DNA from: Desulfonatronospira sp964577315
GTDB lineage: Bacteria > Desulfobacterota > Desulfovibrionia > Desulfovibrionales > Desulfonatronovibrionaceae
Reading direction: 5' to 3'
Assembly: GCA_964577315.1 (NCBI GenBank)
Contig: CAZNYT010000063.1
Location: 1 to 12,975 of the forward strand
DNA length: 12,975 nt
The position numbers and the translations under genes are program-made. Under the pieces are notes generated by a model that worked only from the letters and a program-made list of their open reading frames with translations, was not told where the DNA came from and did no database searches. How positions within the stretch are numbered: position 1 is the first letter of the stretch; each line of letters begins with the position of its first letter. This document shows, piece after piece, positions 1 to 4,636 of the stretch.

Positions 1-3
1 CTG

Positions 4-24
4 TCTCCAGGATTTCCCTGGAGA
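4..24. repeat. 8-bp hairpin, loop ATTTC
   Basis: TCTCCAGG (4-11) and CCTGGAGA (17-24) are perfect complements around a 5-base loop. The + strand continues with AAAAACC, not a T tract, so it does not read as an intrinsic terminator for a gene lying to the left. Its role is unknown. Confidence 0.45.
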
Positions 25-66
25 AAAACCTTAAGTCCTTGGCTGTTGTTTTCATGCTGCCCCCTA

Positions 67-100
67 GACATAGTTTATACTTTTAATTGTAAACTCTGTC
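67..100. repeat. 11-bp imperfect inverted repeat upstream of glmS
   Basis: GACATAGTTTA (67-77) matches the reverse complement of TAAACTCTGTC (90-100) at 10 of 11 positions, with a 12-base spacer rich in A/T. The dyad has the size of a repressor or activator operator. It lies about 220 bases before the glmS start, and no regulator gene is in view to link it to. Confidence 0.35.
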
Positions 101-320
101 TGGACAAGGTTAAGTTGTATTTTTTGGTGATTTCGGCCCTGTTTATTACATGTTGTTTTTTGCAGCATGCAATAACACATGTAACTAGGCTCATATCTTT
201 CTATTCCAGTCAGTCTGTTTTGGGAAAGTCCCGGACTAGGCGGGAACTGCGTGAATATAGATCTTATTTAATGAGAAGTATTAAGATTGATAATTGGGAA
301 GTACAATCAAGGAGGTTATA

Positions 321-2174
321 ATGTGCGGCATCATAGCTTATACCGGGACTGACCAGGCCGTGCCCATCCTGTTGGAGGGGCTGAAGCGCCTGGAATACAG
401 GGGGTACGATTCCGCTGGCATCGCCTATCAGGAAGGAGGCCGCCTGGATCTGGTCAAGACCCAGGGCAAGCTGAGCGAGCTGGAGTCCTGCATTAAACAG
501 AGCGGTTTTTGTTTCATTCCTGGTCGAGACCATTCCCGTAAAGCCGTGCAATGCGGGATCGGCCATACCAGGTGGGCCACTCACGGGGTCCCCAACCAGG
601 TCAATGCCCATCCGCATAGTGACAACAGCCACAAGCTCTCATTGGTGCATAACGGCATAATCGAGAACCATGCCTCCCTGCGGCAGTGGCTGGAGTCCAG
701 GGGATATGAATTTGTTTCGGAAACCGATACCGAGGTCCTGGTGCATCTCGTGGCAGAGCACAGGGAAAGTTCGGATACGCTCACCCAGGCCCTGTCCCGG
801 GCCTTGAACCAGGTGCAGGGCAGTTTTGCCGTGGCCCTGATCAGCTCGGAGCATCCGGGATGCATCTGGGCCGCCAGGCGCGGCAGTCCCCTGGTCCTGG
901 GTGCCGGGAGCGATGGCTGCTTCGTGGCCTCGGATATACCTGCGTTTCTTCCCTACACCCGGGATGTGGTCTTTTTGGAGGATGACGAGCTTCTTTTGGT
1001 GGAAAAAAGCGCTTGGCAGCTTTACAGCTCCAGCACCCTGCAGTCCCTCAGCCGCAAGGTACAGCGCGTGGAATGGGACATCCGGGCTGCGGAAAAAGAA
1101 GGATATCCCCATTTCATGCTCAAGGAGATCCTGGAGCAGCCCCAGGTGATCCGGAATTGTCTGAGCGGCAGGGTTGATGCCCAAACCTCTGCCGTTTCCA
1201 TCCCGGAAGTGGAGCACATGCCCCTGCCCTCCCGCATCCGGGTCCTGGCCTGTGGGACCTCGTTTCACGCCGGTCTATGGGCCAAGTATGTCTTTGAGCA
1301 GTGGGCTGAAATCCCGGTGGAAGTAGAGATCGCTTCCGAGTTCCGCTACCGCAGGATTCTTTTTGAGGACAGCGAGATTGTCTGCGCCATCTCCCAATCC
1401 GGGGAGACTGCGGATACCATGGCCGGGCTGCGCATAGCCCGGGACCGGCACGTTCCGGTGCTGGGCCTTTGCAACGTGGTGGGCTCGTCCATTGCAAGGG
1501 CTTCGGACAGCGTCATGTATACCCAGGCCGGCCCGGAGATAAGTGTGGCCTCCACAAAGGCTATGTGCAGCCAGATGGTGGCCCTGATCCTTTTGGCTAT
1601 CTTCTGGGGACGCAGGAAGAAAGTGATGACCCCGGAGCAGGAAGTCGAGATAATCCAGGGTCTGCGCTCATTGCCCGGGGAGATGGAGAAGGTGCTGCCC
1701 GCAATGAGGCAGAGGGCCCATCAACTGGCCCAAAAGTACCAGGACAGCCGCAGCTTTCTTTTTCTGGGACGAGGCCTGGGGTATCCCCTGGCCCTGGAGG
1801 GAGCCCTGAAGCTCAAGGAGATATCCTATATCCATGCCGAGGGTTACGCAGCAGGCGAGATGAAGCACGGCCCCATAGCCCTGATAGAAAAGAGTTTTCC
1901 CACCTTTGCAGTGGATCTGGGAGACGAGGTAAGCGGGAAGCTTCTTTCCAATCTGCAGGAGGTAAGGGCCCGCTGCGGCCCGATTGTTCTGCTTGCTCCC
2001 GGGGAGGTGGAATTTAAGCAGGCAGATCGCTGGGACCTGCCCGGTCTGCCCTGGCCGCTAAGCTCCTTTGCAGTGCTCCCTGCGATTCAGCTCCTGGCCT
2101 ACGAAACCGCCCTGCAGTTGGGCAGGAACGTGGACCAGCCCCGCAACCTGGCCAAGAGCGTGACTGTGGAATAA
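321..2174 (+). CDS. glmS: Glutamine-fructose-6-phosphate aminotransferase (GlmS)
   Basis: Cytosolic enzyme that makes glucosamine-6-phosphate and glutamate from fructose-6-phosphate and glutamine, the first step toward UDP-GlcNAc for peptidoglycan and LPS. The product is 617 residues (E. coli about 609). I chose ATG 321 over the in-frame ATG at 294 because AGGAGGT lies at 310-316 and because the protein must begin MCGII, leaving Cys2 as the N-terminal nucleophile. The glutaminase domain covers about 2-230, with RWATHG at 84-89 and HNGIIEN from 110. Two SIS sugar-binding domains follow: CGTSFHAG from 311, SQSGET from 358, and GEMKHGP with His516, the likely counterpart of E. coli His504. The C-terminus LAKSVTVE carries Lys612, matching the Schiff-base lysine. 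A small insertion of about ten residues sits before RWATHG. There is no sign of a glmS ribozyme upstream. Identification is secure. Confidence 0.97.
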   Translation: MCGIIAYTGTDQAVPILLEGLKRLEYRGYDSAGIAYQEGGRLDLVKTQGKLSELESCIKQSGFCFIPGRDHSRKAVQCGIGHTRWATHGVPNQVNAHPHSDNSHKLSLVHNGIIENHASLRQWLESRGYEFVSETDTEVLVHLVAEHRESSDTLTQALSRALNQVQGSFAVALISSEHPGCIWAARRGSPLVLGAGSDGCFVASDIPAFLPYTRDVVFLEDDELLLVEKSAWQLYSSSTLQSLSRKVQRVEWDIRAAEKEGYPHFMLKEILEQPQVIRNCLSGRVDAQTSAVSIPEVEHMPLPSRIRVLACGTSFHAGLWAKYVFEQWAEIPVEVEIASEFRYRRILFEDSEIVCAISQSGETADTMAGLRIARDRHVPVLGLCNVVGSSIARASDSVMYTQAGPEISVASTKAMCSQMVALILLAIFWGRRKKVMTPEQEVEIIQGLRSLPGEMEKVLPAMRQRAHQLAQKYQDSRSFLFLGRGLGYPLALEGALKLKEISYIHAEGYAAGEMKHGPIALIEKSFPTFAVDLGDEVSGKLLSNLQEVRARCGPIVLLAPGEVEFKQADRWDLPGLPWPLSSFAVLPAIQLLAYETALQLGRNVDQPRNLAKSVTVE

Positions 2175-2254
2175 TGGTTACCGACGTGGATGTAAGCACC
2201 ACCAATGGTTACGAAATCAAGCGCATGGATTATGATTGTTTCGATGAGGCATAA
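2174..2254 (+). CDS. Possible 26-residue peptide overlapping the glmS stop
   Basis: ATG 2174-2176 shares one base with the glmS TAA (2172-2174), the TAATG arrangement typical of translational coupling. The frame is 26 codons and ends at TAA 2252-2254. The peptide starts MVTDVDVSTTNGYEIKR, is acidic overall and ends DYDCFDEA. I do not recognise it. There is no strong ribosome binding site, only GTGGA just upstream. It may be a real coupled small protein, the remains of a longer gene, or chance. A second TAATG at its own stop opens another frame to 2463, but that frame crosses the repeat element and is not credible as a gene. Confidence 0.25.
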   Translation: MVTDVDVSTTNGYEIKRMDYDCFDEA

Positions 2255-2330
2255 TGGCAAGGGAGGCTTTGCCAATTATATTACGACAAGGGAGCACCCT
2301 GACGGTCAGGTTCGGTGATCCCGGGGAGGA

Positions 2331-2362
2331 TGCAACTGCAAAAAGTCCTTTTTGCAGTTGCA
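2331..2362. repeat. Perfect 15-bp inverted repeat with 2-base loop
   Basis: TGCAACTGCAAAAAG (2331-2345) and CTTTTTGCAGTTGCA (2348-2362) are perfect complements separated only by TC. No T tract follows on either strand, so it is not an intrinsic terminator. It directly abuts a heptanucleotide tandem repeat. It may be one end of a small non-autonomous element or a cruciform-forming site. Confidence 0.85.
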
Positions 2363-2390
2363 GGAGTCAGGAGACAGGGGTCAGGAGTCC
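2363..2390. repeat. Four tandem heptanucleotides, consensus GGAGTCA
   Basis: The units are GGAGTCA (2363-2369), GGAGACA (2370-2376), GGGGTCA (2377-2383) and GGAGTCC (2384-2390). Each differs from the consensus at no more than one base. They fill the space between the preceding hairpin and the following three-way-junction sequence without a gap. Heptanucleotide short tandem repeats are known as a class from cyanobacteria. Whether this is the same kind of element is an inference. Confidence 0.8.
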
Positions 2391-2437
2391 CAAGTTAAAC
2401 CCGTCTGCGACGGAGACCTGCGGTCTGTTTAACTGGG
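2389..2437. repeat. Sequence that folds into a perfect three-way junction
   Basis: An outer stem AGTTAAAC (2393-2400) with GTTTAACT (2427-2434) encloses two adjacent hairpins: CCGTC-TGC-GACGG (2401-2413) and AGACC-TGC-GGTCT (2414-2426). All bases between the outer arms are used, both hairpins are 13 bases long, and both have the loop TGC. The outer stem can be extended by CCC (2389-2391) with GGG (2435-2437) past one bulged A. The T-shaped fold resembles the ends of some hairpin-replicating or REP-type elements, or a small structured RNA. Which of these applies is not decided by sequence alone. Confidence 0.8.
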
Positions 2438-2507
2438 CAGGCAATAAAAACAAAGACTTATGAGCTTGGTTTGTTGCTGAATTACTCATGATCCGACTTT
2501 TTGCAGG

Positions 2508-2621
2508 CGTATCCGGGAAGAGTATGTATGCCAGGAGACTGGCGATGAAGTGGTGATAATGAAGAACAGGGAAGGGCAGGTAAATGGACTTGAAAAGCTG
2601 AACTATTTCCTCCTGGATTAG
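2508..2621 (+). pseudogene. Remnant of a small protein, N-terminus lost
   Basis: The frame beginning at CGT 2508 reads RIREEYVCQETGDEVVIMKN and continues with a Gly-containing turn and EKLNYFLLD before TAG 2619-2621. It is more protein-like than its surroundings. The next upstream in-frame stop is close, and no in-frame ATG precedes the conserved-looking part, so it cannot be expressed whole. The pattern of beta strands ending in 'xxGxEKLN' resembles the tail of DUF2283-like small proteins, often found near toxin-antitoxin genes. That match is from memory of the family pattern and is weak. Confidence 0.25.
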
Positions 2622-2673
2622 CGGAAAGGATCGATAACTGTGAACCAGCTTTAAACAGGCTTGACTCTTTTCA

Positions 2674-2698
2674 ATACGTATATACAAGGATAATATCC
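2674..2698. promoter_or_regulatory. Short palindromes before vapB, possible VapBC operator
   Basis: ATACGTAT (2674-2681) and GGATAATATCC (2688-2698, centre A) are perfect palindromes 26 to 50 bases before the vapB start. TTGACT at 2661-2666 could be a -35 box, but the nearest -10-like hexamers are at poor spacing. VapBC complexes usually bind palindromes over their own promoter, and the position fits that. Binding is inferred only. Confidence 0.3.
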
Positions 2699-2723
2699 AT
2701 TCTTTTTTCCAGGAGAGAGTCAT

Positions 2724-2978
2724 ATGGCACTTAGTATTCGCAATCAAAAAGCCGAACAACTGGCGAGACAGGTAGCTGCATTAAGCGGTGAAAGTGTTAC
2801 CCAGGCCATTATCCACGCCCTGGAAAAACGGCTGCAGGATTTCCAGGATACGCAGTCAACAGAAGCCACCATCCAGGAGATTATGAGTATTTCCAGACGG
2901 TGTAGCGAGCTTCCTGACCTTGATTCCCGCACTGCAGAGACGATCCTTGGCTACGATGAAAGCCATGGAGCCCCTTAA
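2724..2978 (+). CDS. vapB: VapB-type antitoxin (Rv0623-like)
   Basis: 84-residue protein beginning MALSIRNQKAEQLARQVAAL, followed by SGESVTQAIIHALEKRL. This is the pattern of the Rv0623-like VapB transcription factor family: a short DNA-binding N-terminus, then a helical tail that wraps the toxin. It should neutralise the adjacent PIN toxin and repress the operon together with it. A good ribosome binding site (AGGAGAG, 2711-2717) precedes ATG 2724. The stop TAA 2976-2978 overlaps the toxin ATG by one base, so the two are translationally coupled with antitoxin first, as usual for type II systems. Confidence 0.88.
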   Translation: MALSIRNQKAEQLARQVAALSGESVTQAIIHALEKRLQDFQDTQSTEATIQEIMSISRRCSELPDLDSRTAETILGYDESHGAP

Positions 2979-3367
2979 TGGTCATCGACACCTCAGCCTT
3001 GATCTGTATCCTGCTCGGTGAGCCCGAAGCCGAAGAATTTGCCAGGGCCATTGCTCTGGATTGGAAAAGGCTTATGAGTAGTGTGAACGCCTTGGAAACG
3101 GCCATTGTGATTGAAGCCAAAAAGGGCGAGCCAGGCAGCCGGGAGCTTGATCTTCTGCTTTGTCAGTTAAAAATTGAAATCGTCCCTTTTGATCCAAGAC
3201 AATACGAGCTGGCCAGAATGGCCTGGCAAAGCTTCGGCAAAGGGCGTCATCCTGTAGAGCTTAATATTGGCGACTGCTGCGCATATGCACTGAGCAAGGC
3301 CCAGGGCGAGCCCTTGCTTTTTAAAGGTGAGGACTTTTCCAGAACCGACTTGCCGAGTGTTCTTTAA
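2978..3367 (+). CDS. vapC: VapC-type PIN-domain ribonuclease toxin
   Basis: 129-residue PIN-domain protein, the usual VapC length. The acidic metal-binding residues are in place: Asp4 in MVIDTSAL, Glu40 in NALETAIV, Asp99 in NIGDCCAYALS and Asp119 in KGEDFSRTDL. The family cleaves RNA, often initiator tRNA or the 23S sarcin-ricin loop, with Mg2+ or Mn2+. The target of this one is unknown. It overlaps vapB by one base (TAATG). All catalytic positions are intact, so the pair looks functional. The next ORF on this strand is a broken ATPase gene. Confidence 0.92.
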   Translation: MVIDTSALICILLGEPEAEEFARAIALDWKRLMSSVNALETAIVIEAKKGEPGSRELDLLLCQLKIEIVPFDPRQYELARMAWQSFGKGRHPVELNIGDCCAYALSKAQGEPLLFKGEDFSRTDLPSVL

Positions 3368-3409
3368 AGCGGTCGCAGTTCTTTGTAATGGTTGACTTCC
3401 GCATTCTTT

Positions 3410-3444
3410 TTGGCTGAGTTGCAATCAAAATGCAAGTCAGCCAA
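3410..3444. repeat. 14-bp imperfect inverted repeat after vapC
   Basis: TTGGCTGAGTTGCA (3410-3423) and TGCAAGTCAGCCAA (3431-3444) pair with one mismatch across the 7-base loop ATCAAAA. No T tract follows on the + strand (TACATATG comes next), so it is a poor terminator. It ends five bases before the ATG of the truncated ATPase, where a ribosome binding site would be expected. It may be an operator of the former ATPase gene or a structural repeat. Confidence 0.5.
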
Positions 3445-3449
3445 TACAT

Positions 3450-3584
3450 ATGTATATCCCCAGACAAGCAGAAGAAACAATCAAAACTCTGTTCCAGGGT
3501 TTTCCCATTGTAGTGGTTACTGGACCCAGGCAATCAGGAAAATCCACCCTGGCAGCCAGGATTTTTCAGGACCGACCTTATTAA
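3450..3584 (+). pseudogene. Truncated P-loop ATPase (AAA_14/DUF4143 type), first 44 residues
   Basis: ATG 3450 opens a frame reading MYIPRQAEETIKTLFQGFPI, then VVVTGPRQSGKSTLAARIF and a stop at 3582-3584. The GPRQSGKST P-loop (residues 25-33) after a short MYIPR start is the hallmark N-terminus of the AAA_14/DUF4143 ATPases, normally near 400 residues. The family would continue past '...RPY' into a beta strand, but here a TAA follows at once and I cannot find the Walker B or DUF4143 portion downstream. Only about 65 bases remain before the convergent toxin gene. It is a remnant, probably left by a deletion. No ribosome binding site is visible. Confidence 0.8.
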
Positions 3585-3650
3585 ATCACTGTTGCCCAGG
3601 GTCCATCAAAGACAGAGGGTCACTGAAACATTTGTATCAGTTGTGAAAGA

Positions 3651-3983
3651 TCAGTCCGTATCGATCCCAACGGCAATAGCCAATGCCAGATCCAGGGCCT
3701 CCATCTGGGCGGGCTTCAGGGTGCCCACGAAATTATTCAGAGAACTTTTGTGAATGCTGATAAGCTCATCGCAATGAACACTGCTCTCATGTTTGAGACC
3801 ATTGTCAATGCCCACTGGTACCTGGGTGGATAGGCCGTGATAAGCGGAATAAACCGGCGCACAGATAGCTGTGGAAAAACGGGAGTCCAAAAGAACCTGC
3901 CGGCTTACCACAACAAATACCCTGTATTGCCTGGGATCTTCAGATGCTTTTTTGTGCACCCGATAGAGTTGCCCGCGTTTCAT
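3651..3983 (-). CDS. MazF/PemK-family endoribonuclease toxin
   Basis: 110-residue protein of usual MazF/PemK length. It starts MKRGQLYRVHKK, has the core strands RVFVVVSRQVLLDS and TAICAPVYSAY, then LSTQVPVGIDNGL followed by KHESSVHCDELISI and FVGTL. This order (RG start, VVSR, hydrophobic strand with pro-val, ES-V-C-D near the end) is the MazF/PemK fold. Members cleave mRNA or tRNA in a sequence-specific way; the specificity of this one is unknown. The ATG overlaps the antitoxin stop by four bases (ATGA on the - strand, 3983-3980). It is convergent with the vapBC operon. Confidence 0.88.
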   Translation of the reverse strand: MKRGQLYRVHKKASEDPRQYRVFVVVSRQVLLDSRFSTAICAPVYSAYHGLSTQVPVGIDNGLKHESSVHCDELISIHKSSLNNFVGTLKPAQMEALDLALAIAVGIDTD

Positions 3984-4210
3984 AAATCCACCTGATAGGA
4001 CAAAACATCTTCTGCTTCTTCATTAAATATCTCTGCCTTCTGGTTGAGTATTTCCAGATCATTGAGGTCTCTTTGCCGTTTTTCTTCAGTCTCGATCAAC
4101 ATCCTGACCGCTTTTTCGATCAAGGCGGATCTGTTACCGTAGAAACCGGAAAGCTTGTCCATCTTATGCACCAAGTCTTGGGGCAGGGTGATTGATGTTT
4201 TGACTTTCAT
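3980..4210 (-). CDS. Ribbon-helix-helix antitoxin partner of MazF/PemK toxin
   Basis: 76-residue protein. The N-terminal MKVKTSITLPQDLVHKMDKL followed by YGNRSALIEKAVRMLIE is a ribbon-helix-helix DNA-binding domain (beta strand near residues 2-8, then two helices). The acidic tail (about 42-76, with NEEAEDVL) is the likely toxin-neutralising part. It lies just upstream of the toxin with an ATGA overlap, so both are made from one message and translation is coupled. TGGAG sits about five bases before the start. It probably represses its own promoter, and candidate operator repeats lie 30-80 bases upstream. Confidence 0.85.
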   Translation of the reverse strand: MKVKTSITLPQDLVHKMDKLSGFYGNRSALIEKAVRMLIETEEKRQRDLNDLEILNQKAEIFNEEAEDVLSYQVDL

Positions 4211-4240
4211 TCTTACTCCATATTTTTCAAGGTGTTTCCA

Positions 4241-4291
4241 GGATGATATAGATAAGATTTAGATACTACTTTGGTAATACTTTTATCATCC
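4241..4291 (-). promoter_or_regulatory. Candidate operator region of the RHH/MazF operon
   Basis: An 8-bp inverted repeat GGATGATA (4241-4248) / TATCATCC (4284-4291) brackets two direct copies of TAGATA (4249-4254 and 4260-4265) spaced by one helical turn (11 bases start to start). RHH repressors typically bind two such half-sites per turn. TTGACC on the - strand (4299-4294) could be a -35 box, but I do not see a well-spaced -10. Role inferred from position. Confidence 0.35.
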
Positions 4292-4327
4292 AAGGTCAAT
4301 AAGTAATGCTAACTCCTGGGTAACATT

Positions 4328-4361
4328 TCACCAAATCTTTTTTGCGTGCCGCGCCTACCGG
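4328..4361. repeat. Half copy of the dispersed palindromic repeat
   Basis: This 34-base stretch, starting TCACCAAATCTTTTTT and ending GCGCCTACCGG, matches 11730-11762 with two substitutions and one extra T. The copy near 11750 has a matching right arm, and this one lacks it, so it looks like a left half or a decayed copy. It sits between the toxin-antitoxin block and the tRNA gene. Confidence 0.75.
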
Positions 4362-4449
4362 CTCGCGCTCATTGATTGGCTGCATGAATAGACAAGAGAG
4401 AGTGTTGTGATTAATAGGATAATAGGCCTGGGCAGAACGCATTTTTTCC

Positions 4450-4479
4450 TTGACAGTCAAGCTTGGGCCTTGATATTCA
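4450..4479 (+). promoter_or_regulatory. Promoter of the tRNA-Val (and probably thrS) transcript
   Basis: TTGACA (4450-4455) is a perfect -35 box. An extended -10, TGATATTCA (4471-4479), follows at a spacing of 18; GATATT (4472-4477) at spacing 16 is an alternative. Transcription would begin near 4486, about 15 bases before the mature tRNA. This is the only strong promoter-like sequence I see between the toxin-antitoxin block and thrS. Confidence 0.6.
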
Positions 4480-4500
4480 AATTGTTTTGAAAAGGATTGT

Positions 4501-4576
4501 AGGCGCGTAGCTCAGGGGTGAGAGCACTTGCTTGACGCGCAAGGGGTCAGGAGTTCAAATCTCCTCGCGCCTACCA
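4501..4576 (+). tRNA. tRNA-Val (anticodon GAC)
   Basis: A full 76-base cloverleaf: acceptor AGGCGCG (4501-4507) with CGCGCCT (4566-4572), D stem GCTC/GAGC, anticodon stem CTTGC/GCAAG around loop TTGACGC giving anticodon GAC, 5-base variable region, and T stem AGGAG/CTCCT around TTCAAAT. Discriminator A and an encoded CCA end it at 4576. GAC reads the valine codons GUC and GUU. A promoter lies just upstream and a terminator-like hairpin 16 bases downstream. Confidence 0.97.
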
Positions 4577-4592
4577 TAATATCAGATGTACA

Positions 4593-4621
4593 GGGAGGCT
4601 CTCAGCCTCCCTTATCTATTT
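4593..4621 (+). terminator. Intrinsic terminator-like hairpin between tRNA-Val and thrS
   Basis: GGGAGGCT (4593-4600) pairs perfectly with AGCCTCCC (4604-4611) around loop CTC, followed by the T-rich run TTATCTATTT. It starts 16 bases after the tRNA and ends 15 bases before the thrS ATG. With no room for a separate promoter after it, it most likely works as a partial terminator or attenuator, letting part of the tRNA transcription continue into thrS. The T tract is interrupted, which fits leakiness. Confidence 0.7.
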
Positions 4622-4636
4622 CCAACGGGAGTGGTA

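Larger units (their letters stand above)
1..320. other. A/T-rich leader before glmS, no gene seen
   Basis: I see no convincing coding region here. An open frame crosses it, but it has no recognisable protein and runs into the glmS start. The stretch has three inverted repeats: TCTCCAGG/CCTGGAGA at 4-11 and 17-24, an 11-bp pair with one mismatch at 67-77 and 90-100, and TTACATGT/ACATGTAA at 146-153 and 177-184. These could be operator or terminator remnants. I could not pick a convincing sigma-70 promoter. A sequence AGGAGGT at 310-316 is the glmS ribosome binding site. Confidence 0.5.
2255..2723. other. Non-coding stretch with structured repeat and gene remnant
   Basis: No intact gene is supported here. 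Open frames on both strands (2254-2463 on +, 2367-2759 on -) are low-complexity or cross the perfect inverted repeats. The left part is occupied by the composite repeat at 2331-2437. The middle holds a decayed coding fragment (2508-2621). The right part is the A/T-rich upstream region of the vapB antitoxin, with short palindromes. Confidence 0.6.

Noticed and set aside
46..320. Open frame of 91 codons before glmS
   Set aside because: No recognisable protein, A/T-rich low-complexity composition, no ribosome binding site, and it runs over the glmS start. Treated as chance.
200..320. glmS ribozyme in the leader
   Set aside because: I see no ribozyme core, and that class is mainly known from Gram-positive bacteria.
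639..1268. Long - strand frame inside glmS, and similar antisense frames in thrS (5228-6169), pheS (8072-8917) and pheT (10334-10996)
   Set aside because: Shadows of GC-rich coding on the other strand; the + strand genes are certain.
2376..2388. 13-base identity AGGGGTCAGGAGT between the heptad array and the tRNA-Val T arm (4542-4554)
   Set aside because: About one 13-base match is expected by chance in a window this long, and no other similarity extends it. Not taken as evidence of an attachment site.
2254..2463. Open frame of 69 codons after glmS
   Set aside because: It crosses the perfect hairpin, the heptad repeats and the three-way junction, so its sequence is set by the repeats and not by protein constraint.
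2367..2759. 130-codon frame on the - strand
   Set aside because: Overlaps the repeat element, the remnant and the vapB start; the peptide shows no family pattern.
4350..4359. CGCGCCTACC shared with the 3' end of tRNA-Val (4566-4575), as in an integration att site
   Set aside because: Ten bases is within chance, no integrase is present, and this stretch is already explained as part of the dispersed repeat.
4586..4636. Upstream ATG 4586 as thrS start
   Set aside because: It has no ribosome binding site, would read through the terminator hairpin and adds 17 residues before the normal TGS start.
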